A DNA stretch of 50,135 bases from a virus: positions 1 to 50,135 of the IMG/VR virus record IMGVR_UViG_3300011128_000204, one strand, 5' to 3'. Made by a program: the position numbers and the translations under genes. Positions 16,994 through 24,111 of this stretch are shown here, in pieces (positions within the stretch are counted from its first letter, which is position 1; the number at the start of each line of letters is the position of its first letter). The notes beneath the pieces are model-generated. The model was given only the letters and a program-made list of their open reading frames with translations. It was not told where the DNA came from and made no database searches.

Positions 16994-17215
16994 TTACAGC
17001 GTTTTCAATTCATTCAAATCTAAGCTGGCAACATTACAATCATGTCGCACACACCAAATTTGAATACCATTTTTAGTCGGACCTATATTTAGTCTTGCGT
17101 ACTCTGCTGGTGACTGATCCGGTAAATGCTCTACTTCCTCAGAACATTTACTGCAGTGCCAGTAGAACTCAATCTCATTGAGAGCTTTAGAAAACAGGTA
17201 GGTGACATTACTCAT
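16994..17215 (-). CDS. Small zinc-binding protein
   Basis: 73 residues from the ATG at 17,215, which lies seven bases after AGGAG; a neighbouring ATG at 17,218 and a longer frame from 17,242 are less well placed. Contains CSKC and, 30 residues on, WCVRHDC, a plausible Cys3His or Cys4 zinc site. The start overlaps the end of the upstream gene. Function unknown. Confidence 0.55.
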   Translation of the reverse strand: MSNVTYLFSKALNEIEFYWHCSKCSEEVEHLPDQSPAEYARLNIGPTKNGIQIWCVRHDCNVASLDLNELKTL

Positions 17216-17636
17216 CATCTTGCTCCTGTAGCTTCTCGACATTGATTGATTTTACTCTAGGGTCGGCTAACTTAATTGAATGTGCGTCATGCCATTTCTT
17301 AGCTTCGGCTGGATGAGCCAATGCATAATCTTTGAATGCACGCATATCAACTTTGTATGTAGTTTGCTGAGTTAAAAAGGAGGGCCAGTTTTGCTTTGGG
17401 ATTGCTTCAGATACTTCATCGAGGATGACTTGATCCCAGATGTGATCTCTCTTCATCTCTACAGTAATACCATTTACTGTTCTTTCCCCACCCTCATTAT
17501 GGATCGGAGCAAGCATTGCACTTACTTCTTTCGTATCCAATAGTTCACGATTCAACTTCTTAATCGTTCTATCTATCTCTGCCTTTTTGCTTTTTGCACC
17601 CACTAATTGCAGCGCCAAACACTTTATGCTTGTCAT
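17208..17636 (-). CDS. Conserved phage protein, unknown (first gene of leftward operon)
   Basis: 142 residues. An N-terminal helix with QLVGAKSKKAEIDRTIKKLN followed by a region with GITVEMKRDHIWDQ and a C-terminal helical part. The arrangement, a short coiled segment plus a small beta domain beside a Sak4-like ATPase, resembles phage proteins of the DUF7173 type; I am not sure of that name. It is the promoter-proximal gene of the minus-strand replication operon. Confidence 0.55.
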   Translation of the reverse strand: MTSIKCLALQLVGAKSKKAEIDRTIKKLNRELLDTKEVSAMLAPIHNEGGERTVNGITVEMKRDHIWDQVILDEVSEAIPKQNWPSFLTQQTTYKVDMRAFKDYALAHPAEAKKWHDAHSIKLADPRVKSINVEKLQEQDDE

Positions 17637-17787
17637 GCTTCTTTCCTTTCTTCTGTCTAACTCATCTCTCTACGAAACTGATAGTGCACCAAAGTCCACC
17701 AAGGTGCAATACCTTTTTATAAAATAATTTTACAAACGGATATTACATGAGTAGTATGAGGCAACTTAGCTAACAAAAAGAAGTGTC
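17637..17787. promoter_or_regulatory. Divergent control region with operator-like inverted repeat
   Basis: 150 bases between the leftward replication operon and the rightward primase operon. It holds an inverted repeat TGCACC (17,685-17,690) / GGTGCA (17,703-17,708) with a 12-base spacer that itself contains further CACC steps, then an AT-rich stretch with TTTTTATAAAATAATTTTAC, a likely promoter core. A shared operator here could balance the two divergent operons. No regulator gene is adjacent; the HTH-like protein at 20,985 is a candidate. Confidence 0.45.
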
Positions 17788-18009
17788 ATGGAATTTATGA
17801 TTGAGCAAAACGTGCCGAAGCCAAGTCATCCTACGAAGGGTCAAGGCAAATGGCAAAAGCTTTTGAAGAAGATGGCTATAGGTGACAGCGTGTTCTTGAA
17901 CAGTGAAGAAGAAGTCAGGTGTATTAGGGCGGCAGCATACAAGTTAGGCATGACTATTGAATCATCTCGTGGTGATGACCAGAGGTATTGGGTCGGACGG
18001 AAATCTTGA
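17788..18009 (+). CDS. Small phage protein, DUF7303-like
   Basis: 73 residues: GQGKWQKLLKKMAIGDSVFL, then a stretch ending RCIRAAAYKLGMTIESSRGD and RYWVGRK. The order 'K-M-x-x-G-D-S-V-F', helix, 'R-x-x-A-x-x-x-G', then a short strand is common in small phage proteins placed beside replication genes (DUF7303-like). The stop overlaps the start of the primase gene in TGATG. Role unknown. Confidence 0.6.
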   Translation: MEFMIEQNVPKPSHPTKGQGKWQKLLKKMAIGDSVFLNSEEEVRCIRAAAYKLGMTIESSRGDDQRYWVGRKS

Positions 18010-20051
18010 TGATGCCTTTTCTAGCTAGTAGCTATGACGGGCCTATGTCGCCCGAAGCAAAGGAAGAACTGCTCTTTGATATGTGGGAGCAGGGTATGCA
18101 CATCATCCCTTGTGGTTCACCAACTGAAGTGGTGCCGCAATACTTCCGCACCAGACATCCATTTGATTCAGAGGATGAGCTTAAATCTAAGTGGGCCAAG
18201 ACACCACGGGTGAAGTGGCAGCACTACCAAAAGATCCAGCCATCTCAAGATGAGATCAAGCAGTGGCACAGTCAATACCCACTGGCAAACTGGGCGGCGA
18301 TCACCGGCATTACCTTCGCGGTAGTGGACGCAGACAGTGATGATGCAATCAATTGGATCAATGCTGGTGCAATAACAAGAACACCATTGAAGCAGACAAC
18401 CCCAAGGGGTGGTGCTCACTACTTCTATTCACTTGGCCCTACTGTTATTCGCAACAGTGCAGGCAAGAACAAGCTCGATGTTCGTGGTGATGGCGGGTAT
18501 GTAATGGTCGCACCTTCGCATGGATATACCATGACATGTGATGACACCTACGGGGTGGTTGGGTCAATGGATGATCTCCCCGCTCTGGTGGATAACGATC
18601 TGCAAATGATGCATGTGTTCAACACGGGCAACAAAGTTGAATCGATCCGCGACAAACTGACTGAAGCTCCACAGGAGCAGGGTACTCGCAACGATACCTT
18701 GGCAAGACTTATCGGCAAGTGGGTGAAAGAAGGCTGGGGCATGCGCGAGGTATTGATCAAGGCGCAGGACTGGAACCAAACATGCTTCCCGCCTATGGAC
18801 CTGATCGAGGTCACCCGTACAGCCATCAGCATAATCAACGGGCATATCAAACGACACCCAGATGATGTCAATGCAGGAGTCATGGGGTGGGAGACATCCA
18901 AGTGGCAGACTGATATCAATGAAGACCTCAAGGTCATTCAGTCACAAGAAGATCCGATAGAAGAAAAGAAACGTGAGGGTGAAGAGGATAAGTCATCAGG
19001 CCCACTAGGGTTAAAGCCGTTCAGCGATACTGAATGGGTGGACATGAACGATGATGGCATCGAGCAGTTTTGGGGTGATGCATTCATATTCCAGAAGAGT
19101 CGGGTGTTACTGCTTGGTAAACCAAAGATAGGTAAGTCCAATTGGCTGGGTGCATTTGCAGCAGGAGCTACCACCGGCACAGACTTCATGGATGTAGAGT
19201 TCAGTAGGCCATTGAAGGTGATGTGGTTCCAAGCAGAGATCATTGCAGAGTTTCTCAAGCGCAGAATAGATACCTACTACAAGCGGTTTGAGTTTGATGA
19301 TGACCTGCGAAGGATGGGTCACAACAACCTGATCATCAGTGGGCGGCTTAGAAAGAACCTGATGCGCGACCAAGACATAGAGCAGTTCAGTCAAGAGATT
19401 GAGTTTCACAAGCCAGACATCGTGATGATTGACCCCATCATTAACTTCTTTGACGGGGAAGAGAACAGCAACACAGAGATACGCAAGCTGCTGGATCGCG
19501 TAGACATGCTGATGGATATGCACAACGTGACAGTGATCATAGCCCACCATACAGGTAAGGAACGGGCAGATGATAAGACGTTTATGTCAGCGCGTGGTGG
19601 GTCTGTGTTCGCCGGTTGGTTTGATAGTGGCATCAAGCTGGGTGGTGAGAAATCAAACGTGTCGGTCTTCTATGAAGCGCGTAATGCTATGGAACCCAAG
19701 GAACACTTAGCAAGCTTCGACTTTGATGATGGCATGTGGAAGGTGTCAGACTTAATGCAGCGCAACATCAAGCCCCAACTAACAGAGGATGATGAGGTAG
19801 CCATTGCCAATGTGGTGGTGGATGCAATGAGTAGCACCACATTTTATAAGAGAAAAGAATTAGAACTACTGGCTAAAGAGGCTTTGAGTAAGGCCAAGAT
19901 GTCCAGTGGGGATAAGGCTGGTCAGAAGGCGGTGTCTTATGTTCAGAAATATAAAGGTAGCGTAGTCAAGACGCATGCCGTTCCAGGCAAAGCGGTCTGG
20001 CATTACCTTGAAGCAAATGAAATGACAAGACCATGGGAGTCTGAAGAATGA
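18009..20051 (+). CDS. Primase-polymerase / RepA-like ATPase fusion
   Basis: 680 residues. The N-terminal primase-polymerase domain shows the catalytic acidic pair in AVVDADS (Asp107, Asp109), TPRGGAHYFY (131-140) and LDVRGDGGYVMVAPS (157-170), all standard for bifunctional primase-polymerase (prim-pol) domains. The C-terminal half is a RecA-fold ATPase with Walker A GKPKIGKS (370-377), Walker B DIVMIDP (Asp about 475) and VTVIIAHHTGK. It probably primes and unwinds during phage replication. The ATG at 18,009 is chosen because it overlaps the upstream stop (TGATG); the longer frame from 17,988 begins with GTG inside that gene. Confidence 0.88.
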   Translation: MMPFLASSYDGPMSPEAKEELLFDMWEQGMHIIPCGSPTEVVPQYFRTRHPFDSEDELKSKWAKTPRVKWQHYQKIQPSQDEIKQWHSQYPLANWAAITGITFAVVDADSDDAINWINAGAITRTPLKQTTPRGGAHYFYSLGPTVIRNSAGKNKLDVRGDGGYVMVAPSHGYTMTCDDTYGVVGSMDDLPALVDNDLQMMHVFNTGNKVESIRDKLTEAPQEQGTRNDTLARLIGKWVKEGWGMREVLIKAQDWNQTCFPPMDLIEVTRTAISIINGHIKRHPDDVNAGVMGWETSKWQTDINEDLKVIQSQEDPIEEKKREGEEDKSSGPLGLKPFSDTEWVDMNDDGIEQFWGDAFIFQKSRVLLLGKPKIGKSNWLGAFAAGATTGTDFMDVEFSRPLKVMWFQAEIIAEFLKRRIDTYYKRFEFDDDLRRMGHNNLIISGRLRKNLMRDQDIEQFSQEIEFHKPDIVMIDPIINFFDGEENSNTEIRKLLDRVDMLMDMHNVTVIIAHHTGKERADDKTFMSARGGSVFAGWFDSGIKLGGEKSNVSVFYEARNAMEPKEHLASFDFDDGMWKVSDLMQRNIKPQLTEDDEVAIANVVVDAMSSTTFYKRKELELLAKEALSKAKMSSGDKAGQKAVSYVQKYKGSVVKTHAVPGKAVWHYLEANEMTRPWESEE

Positions 20052-20323
20052 ATACAGCGGCTTTGGAAAATATAGAAAGACATATCCTTAGTATTAAAGT
20101 GAGAACAGAGAGCGCATCTGAACATCTTGCTGCAGGGATGTACGATAGAATTGAAGGTGGTATAGATAAATCTGGGGAGAGAACAGCTATCGGAGCCAAC
20201 TCAAAAGTAATCTCATATTTTCTTGAAGGTTATGGTTCGCAAAGTAGTGTGCCAGAACTAGCAGATAGAATTCTTAGACTTGTGCGGGAGGAGTTAAACA
20301 AAAGAGAGGATCGAAGCGCATGA
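20048..20323 (+). CDS. Small protein, unknown
   Basis: 91 residues, mostly helical and charged (ENIERHILSIKVRTESASEH..., ending LRLVREELNKREDRSA). Starts in an ATGA overlap with the primase gene and ends in an ATGA overlap with the next gene, so it belongs to the same transcription and translation unit. No motif recognised. Confidence 0.6.
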   Translation: MNTAALENIERHILSIKVRTESASEHLAAGMYDRIEGGIDKSGERTAIGANSKVISYFLEGYGSQSSVPELADRILRLVREELNKREDRSA

Positions 20324-20580
20324 AAGGAAACACTCAAATAAAATCAACAGGCCAAGTCGGGTGGGTTGTTCTGTTTATTGGCACGCCGTTTATGGATGGT
20401 CGGTACAGAAATAAAGAGCACGCCGTACAGGTGAAAGATAGAATGAAAGATCGATACCCAAACTTACGCTTTGAGGTTGCTCAAGTGGGAGGAAAGTTCC
20501 TAGTGAGTGATGACATCTTCTGGGCGAATCATTATGAAGAACTTGATCTATTAAGCAGCGGCAGGACTTATTCAGCATGA
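20320..20580 (+). CDS. Small protein, unknown
   Basis: 86 residues. A compact alpha/beta pattern: strand VGWVVLFIG, a basic helix HAVQVKDRMKDRYPNLRFEV, strand VGGKFLVSDD. No cysteines. Coupled to its neighbours by ATGA overlaps on both sides. The function is unknown; it may be an early host-interaction protein as is common for small genes after the replication proteins. Confidence 0.58.
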   Translation: MKGNTQIKSTGQVGWVVLFIGTPFMDGRYRNKEHAVQVKDRMKDRYPNLRFEVAQVGGKFLVSDDIFWANHYEELDLLSSGRTYSA

Positions 20581-20690
20581 GCAAGTGTGCGGAGTATAAA
20601 AAACCCCGCAAGAGGTGCGTGTCAAAGTGGGTGAGGAAGGCACACACATTACGGGGAACCCAAAGCAACAAGGGTCAAAACGGACTCTAA
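20577..20690 (+). CDS. Tiny basic protein, 37 residues
   Basis: A 37-codon frame starting in an ATGA overlap with the gene before (MSKCAEYKKPRKRCVSKWVR...). Thirteen or so of the residues are Lys, Arg or His, and there are two cysteines. The overlap and the absence of any competing frame support it as a real small gene. Function unknown. Confidence 0.45.
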   Translation: MSKCAEYKKPRKRCVSKWVRKAHTLRGTQSNKGQNGL

Positions 20691-20727
20691 CAGATGATAA
20701 ATAAATACGCGAGTGGAGCAGTACGAT

Positions 20728-20946
20728 ATGGCAAAGGTAACCTTGGAAGCAGAGGTGGAAGAGAATCTTGTTGAGGAGTTCATTGGCACTATGAAAGAGT
20801 TGAGTGCATTGAGCAGGGCAAACGAGGATCTCAGTGAGTCAATGGAGTTCTTAGCCAAGAACATAGGCAAGAACACTGCGGACATACGCAAGCTCACAAA
20901 GTCTGTAGAGGGATTGATGTTAGTAATACAATCAACAGGTAAGTAA
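20728..20946 (+). CDS. Small acidic coiled-coil protein
   Basis: 72 residues from the ATG at 20,728, which has GGAG nine bases upstream; a GTG at 20,713 would extend it by five residues but lacks a ribosome site. The sequence (VEENLVEEFIGTMKELSALS..., SMEFLAKNIGKNTADIRKL) is predicted to be nearly all helix with heptad-like spacing. Unknown function. Confidence 0.6.
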   Translation: MAKVTLEAEVEENLVEEFIGTMKELSALSRANEDLSESMEFLAKNIGKNTADIRKLTKSVEGLMLVIQSTGK

Positions 20947-20984
20947 CAAAACAACAAGTAAGTAAAGCAACGGAGAAGTATAAG

Positions 20985-21242
20985 GTGAGTAATGGTTTAG
21001 CAAGTAACATGTTCATGTCAGCAATACGGGCGCAGGAAGTGGCGCACGAGAACTACATATCATATAAGCTGAAGACGGTGGTGACGGATGAGTTCACCGA
21101 AGCTCAGAAGCGAGAGATCTTGAGCATGCAGTACAGTGGTGTGGTCTGCTCAAAGATCGCACAGCGCATGGGAACAACGCCATTAGTGGTGACTAGGTTG
21201 ATCAACAGAACGTCTTGGCCTGGCCCTAGGCAGTCGGGTTAA
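20985..21242 (+). CDS. Small helix-turn-helix-like protein
   Basis: 85 residues from GTG, preceded by GGAG at nine bases. Residues about 38-75 (FTEAQKREILSMQYSGVVCS then KIAQRMGTTPLVVTRLINR) read as a helix-turn-helix of the sigma-70 region 4/homeodomain kind: helix, turn with small residues, recognition helix. It is a candidate regulator for the divergent control region at 17.7 kb or the repeat array at 21.5 kb. Assignment is by pattern only. Confidence 0.6.
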   Translation: MSNGLASNMFMSAIRAQEVAHENYISYKLKTVVTDEFTEAQKREILSMQYSGVVCSKIAQRMGTTPLVVTRLINRTSWPGPRQSG

Positions 21243-21260
21243 GTCGGGTTAGGAGGTCGT

Positions 21261-21485
21261 ATGAAGGTAGTAGTGAACAACGAATGGCACATTGAATGCA
21301 TCTCGTGTGAGGCCCAATACTATGTGGCTGAGTACCCTGGAATAGACTACAGCGGGTGCCGTCACTGTGGCAAAAACGTACTGTATGTGACCGATCATAG
21401 GGTGAAGGTTGAGCCTGTGAAGGGGTCGGATGGTAGAGATGGGCATAACGAAACTGTTGGGCGTGGTGACACACTTAGACCCTAA
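21261..21485 (+). CDS. Small zinc-ribbon protein
   Basis: 74 residues with a clean four-cysteine ribbon: HIECISC ... GCRHCGKNVLY, knuckles about 20 residues apart. A strong AGGAGG lies five bases before the ATG. The C-terminus is charged and low in hydrophobics. It is the last gene before the GGGTCA repeat array. Likely binds nucleic acid or protein; no named family. Confidence 0.62.
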   Translation: MKVVVNNEWHIECISCEAQYYVAEYPGIDYSGCRHCGKNVLYVTDHRVKVEPVKGSDGRDGHNETVGRGDTLRP

Positions 21486-21537
21486 AGTTAATGTAGTTTC
21501 GAGGTTTGCGCGGGGGGCTGAATACCCTAAAAGCGTA

Positions 21538-21702
21538 GGGTCACGGGGGGTTTTTGAAATTGACCCTACACCCCCTCAAAATGACGTAAGTCATTGATTT
21601 ATATAGTAGGGTCACGGTGGGTCATAGGGTCAGCGTGACCCTGCCTGACCCTTGACCCTACCCCTACCTAAGTCCTTGATTTATAAGGGTGGGTCATAGG
21701 GT
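21538..21702. repeat. GGGTCA iteron array upstream of the small terminase gene
   Basis: Eleven copies of GGGTCA or its complement TGACCC in 165 bases: forward near 21,538, 21,609, 21,619, 21,627, 21,681, 21,689 and 21,697; reverse near 21,561, 21,636, 21,646 and 21,653. Several are spaced exactly 8 bases as GGGTCATA octamers. Two copies form GGGTCA-gcg-TGACCC. A second, longer direct repeat (AAGTCATTGATTTATA / AAGTCCTTGATTTATA) precedes each forward cluster, and AATGAC-gtaa-GTCATT is a perfect inverted repeat. Iterons like these mark replication origins, operators or packaging-recognition sites; which applies cannot be told from sequence alone. Confidence 0.7.
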
Positions 21703-21722
21703 CATAGGGTCACTTCTAAAGA

Positions 21723-21791
21723 AGGGGAGAGAGATATAAATATCTCCCCTACGGGACACCCCCTTACTCCCTTCTTTGAAGAGGGGGTAAG
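21723..21791 (+). promoter_or_regulatory. Two strong hairpins in the leader of the small terminase gene
   Basis: The first hairpin pairs GGGGAGA with TCTCCCC around an AT-rich loop (about 21,724-21,750). The second pairs CTTACTCCC with GGGGGTAAG around CTTCTTTGAA-type loop sequence (about 21,763-21,791). A run of A then T and TTGGAG follow, the latter being the ribosome site of the gene at 21,821. They could be a terminator/antiterminator pair or part of the packaging or origin site; neither has a clean terminal T tract on the plus strand. Confidence 0.4.
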
Positions 21792-21820
21792 AAAGGAAAA
21801 AAAATTTTGGAGTTTTAATT

Positions 21821-22582
21821 ATGAGTAGTGATTTGTTGGGCGCAGAACAGGTGAGTGAGGATGAGTATGATGCTGACACTGACATACTCAATAGTCCAAA
21901 GCGGCATGCGATTGCAAAGTTTAAGGAACGTCCGTTTACAAAAAAACAACAGGCGTTTATCCAGGCATTTGTTTATCAAGATCTGACCAACACAGAGTGT
22001 GCGTTTCGTGCAGGCTACTCAGTGCCAACTCAGTCGGCATCTATGCTGCTTAATGATCCCAGATACACGCATGTGCAGAATAAGATTAGGGAGCTACAAG
22101 AATCTAACCAGAAGAAGTATGAGATTACTTTTGAGAAGGTTGCGCGTGATCTTCAGATGATCAGGGATGCAGCAGTCGAGGATGGTTCGTATGGGGCGGC
22201 AGTAACTGCTGAGTTAGGCAGAGCAAAACTTGCAGGGCTGATGGTCGATAAGAAAGAGATCAAGCATGGGCGTATCGATCAGATGGATAGGTCAGAGGTT
22301 GAGTCAAGACTCAAGGCGTTGATCGATAAGAATCAACTTGCGCCTGTGCTCATGGAGAAGGTGGTGAGCGAGGAGGAAGTGCCAGAGGAGGTTGAGGAGG
22401 TGGTTGAAGAAGATTTCTCTGATATCACAGATGAGGAGGCTGAGATCATGGAGCAACAGGCTGATGCCATGGCAGAGGTTGAAGCGATTGATGGCTTTGA
22501 AGAATGGGATGATGAAGATGGTGATGATGGGGAGGATGAGATCCTCGACTCCGAAGAGCGCGAGGATGGTGAGGAGGACTAG
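21821..22582 (+). CDS. terS: Terminase small subunit
   Basis: 253 residues. The conserved N-terminal DNA-recognition part KKQQAFIQAFVYQDLTNTEC then AFRAGYS with a following helix and the later ITFEKVARDLQMIRDAA and AGLMVDKKEI match terminase_2-type small subunits that bind the packaging start site. The C-terminal 80 residues are extremely acidic (EEVEEVVEEDF, DDEDGDDGEDEI), unusual in degree. It lies 5.8 kb from the large subunit gene, with an opposite-strand block between them. Its stop codon shares the palindrome CTAG with the stop of the convergent gene. Confidence 0.85.
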   Translation: MSSDLLGAEQVSEDEYDADTDILNSPKRHAIAKFKERPFTKKQQAFIQAFVYQDLTNTECAFRAGYSVPTQSASMLLNDPRYTHVQNKIRELQESNQKKYEITFEKVARDLQMIRDAAVEDGSYGAAVTAELGRAKLAGLMVDKKEIKHGRIDQMDRSEVESRLKALIDKNQLAPVLMEKVVSEEEVPEEVEEVVEEDFSDITDEEAEIMEQQADAMAEVEAIDGFEEWDDEDGDDGEDEILDSEEREDGEED

Positions 22583-22911
22583 ACAAGGTGCCTAGGTGGT
22601 CTGAACATCTTGCCCTTACGCATCAGTTCAGTAAGTCGCTTAGGCTTGGGTATCTTCACAGCCTGTTGTGATCTGAATGCCTTGAGCCTATGGCTTGCAC
22701 TACAGAATCTAGACAGTGGGTGGTGAGCCTTGAATGGTTCACCGCACCACTCACACTTGAAGTCACGCAGAACACGGTGCTTGTGTATCTCAGCAGAGTT
22801 CTCACGCAGCCCACCCCATTCAGCCTCATCTCGAGAGGGTGAGGTAGGTGAGGTGAGTGAGGTGGGTGATGTAGGTTTATCAGTATAGTTCGACTGCATT
22901 GGGTAGCTCAT
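22579..22911 (-). CDS. FCS/HNH-like zinc-finger protein with Thr-Ser-Pro linker
   Basis: 110 residues. After a low-complexity TSPTSLTSPTSPS linker (about 14-26) comes a zinc finger of the pattern CEWCGEPF ... RFCSASHR, common in small phage DNA-binding proteins. A basic tail (KIPKPKRLTELMRKGKMFRP) follows. The gene ends on the CTAG it shares with the small terminase stop and overlaps the upstream gene by 32 bases. Function unknown, probably nucleic-acid binding. Confidence 0.6.
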   Translation of the reverse strand: MSYPMQSNYTDKPTSPTSLTSPTSPSRDEAEWGGLRENSAEIHKHRVLRDFKCEWCGEPFKAHHPLSRFCSASHRLKAFRSQQAVKIPKPKRLTELMRKGKMFRPPRHLV

Positions 22912-23116
22912 TAACCTTTTTTTGAAGTGATGTCCATGCGGACTTGAGTGCGCCCTCTTCTTCTTTTGTGTAGGCTTGCGACCAGAAGCATGTGCCTATC
23001 AAGCCATGGATGCGCGGGTCATCGGTTGATGAACTCATCATGCGTAACAGTAACTCACGCTCAATGATGGTCAGGTTGATCAGAAAAATGGGATCGGTAG
23101 TGTTCGTATCACTCAT
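22880..23116 (-). CDS. Small protein, unknown
   Basis: 78 residues, helical. IFLINLTIIERELLLRMMSS gives a short hydrophobic helix, too broken by charges to be a confident membrane segment. Its start lies inside the end of the methyltransferase gene (8-base overlap). Similar small proteins with 'TIxExELLLxML' occur as unknowns in phage accessory regions. No function proposed. Confidence 0.55.
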   Translation of the reverse strand: MSDTNTTDPIFLINLTIIERELLLRMMSSSTDDPRIHGLIGTCFWSQAYTKEEEGALKSAWTSLQKKVNELPNAVELY

Positions 23117-23849
23117 GGTTCATTTCCTTGTCTGCGGCAAGCACAAGCTCACCTATTATTTGAATTAGTTGAGGTACAACAGCGTTGCCTAGGGATTTAA
23201 TTCTGTCCACCCTATTGGGAACCCCATCAGCCACTCGACCCACTGCGGGTTCAGTTGGCCAGTCACCGCCTGTCTCCCACCCAAGTCGTTGATCACCTTC
23301 GTGGTCAAGCTTTCTTGTGTGCCTTTCTTTCCCCGACTCCTGTCTTGATAGCCCAGCCTCGCCTCGTGAGCTAGTGGCGTAGGCCACAATGAATACCCTG
23401 TCTCTGCGGTGCTTCGCGTCAACGGCACAAGCTGGTAGTACAAACGTCCTGACGGTGTAGCCTTCGTTTTCCAAGTCAAGCGACACATCGTCGAGTGCCA
23501 TGCGGACGAAGCCAGAAACATTTTCTCCAATGACCCATCTTGGCTTGGACTCACTGATGACTCGTAACATTTCAGGCCAGAGGTGACGGTCATCGTCTTT
23601 GCCTCGCTGCTGTCCTGCAACTGAAAATGGTTGGCAAGGGAATCCCCCGCAAACAACGTCAATTGACCCTGCGTATTTTGTTCCATCTAATTTCCTCACA
23701 TCGCTATGCACAGGCACATCAGGCCAATGCTTGTTTAGTATCTTGGTACAGAATTCATCACGCTCACAGAAGGCAGTGGTAGTCATACCACACGCCTCCA
23801 ACCCAAGCGAGAACCCGCCTATGCCTGAGAAGAGATCAAGGACTCTCAT
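23109..23849 (-). CDS. DNA cytosine-5 methyltransferase (compact phage Dcm type)
   Basis: 246 residues from the ATG at 23,849, which overlaps the upstream stop in ATGA (a GTG at 23,864 would add five residues). Motifs: I DLFSGIGGFSLG, IV GGFPCQPFS with catalytic Cys72, VI GENV (Glu109 region), VIII HRRDRVFIVA, X LGNAVVPQL. Only about 65 residues separate motifs VIII and X, so the target-recognition domain is minimal compared with the usual 300-400-residue enzymes. It would methylate phage DNA, most likely to evade host restriction. A second long reading frame on the same strand lies inside it (23,189-23,686). Confidence 0.92.
   Translation of the reverse strand: MRVLDLFSGIGGFSLGLEACGMTTTAFCERDEFCTKILNKHWPDVPVHSDVRKLDGTKYAGSIDVVCGGFPCQPFSVAGQQRGKDDDRHLWPEMLRVISESKPRWVIGENVSGFVRMALDDVSLDLENEGYTVRTFVLPACAVDAKHRRDRVFIVAYATSSRGEAGLSRQESGKERHTRKLDHEGDQRLGWETGGDWPTEPAVGRVADGVPNRVDRIKSLGNAVVPQLIQIIGELVLAADKEMNHE
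23189..23686 (-). CDS. Overlapping reading frame inside the methyltransferase gene, phage 'WVEWLMGFP' family
   Basis: A 165-codon frame on the same strand as the methyltransferase but in another phase. It starts with ATG seven bases after AGGA. Its product has the marks of a protein family I know from many phages as separate genes: QLTLFAGDS near the start, LTWKTKATPSGRLYYQLVPL, SLWPTPLAHEA, and LNPQWVEWLMGFPIGWTEL at the end. In phase one the same bases read GGFPCQPFS, HRRDRVFIVA and VGRVADGVPNRVDR, all methyltransferase motifs. Either it is a true overlapping gene or the free-standing family arose from this frame. Expression is unproven. Confidence 0.5.
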   Translation of the reverse strand: MEQNTQGQLTLFAGDSLANHFQLQDSSEAKTMTVTSGLKCYESSVSPSQDGSLEKMFLASSAWHSTMCRLTWKTKATPSGRLYYQLVPLTRSTAETGYSLWPTPLAHEARLGYQDRSRGKKGTQESLTTKVINDLGGRQAVTGQLNPQWVEWLMGFPIGWTELNP

Positions 23850-24109
23850 TGCAGGTGCGCACACCGTATTGGTGCGCCATCATCATCGACCTCATCAGTG
23901 TCATAGAAGTCTTCACCTTCTTTTGATCGGTAAGGCTTGATATCGCCCTGCTGCACAATATCTTCTGCAGCCTCCCAATCTTCAGCCTCGACAAGGAAGC
24001 TTTCAGTTATGGTTCTGGTCACTCTTACTTCAAACTTAGAGGTAGCCCTATCAGATGCTGGCTTTTTTGAAGGAATGTCATCTTGGAATATAACGAAATC
24101 AGGACACAT
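23846..24109 (-). CDS. Small protein, unknown
   Basis: 87 residues. The middle (KFEVRVTRTITESFLVEAED...EAAEDIVQQGD) has the strand-helix layout of small phage proteins in which a beta strand with xFxVxVTRTxxxxxxVxVxA is followed by a helix. Acidic C-terminus. It overlaps the methyltransferase start (ATGA) and has GAGG before its own ATG. No function known. Confidence 0.58.
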   Translation of the reverse strand: MCPDFVIFQDDIPSKKPASDRATSKFEVRVTRTITESFLVEAEDWEAAEDIVQQGDIKPYRSKEGEDFYDTDEVDDDGAPIRCAHLQ

Positions 24110-24111
24110 GG

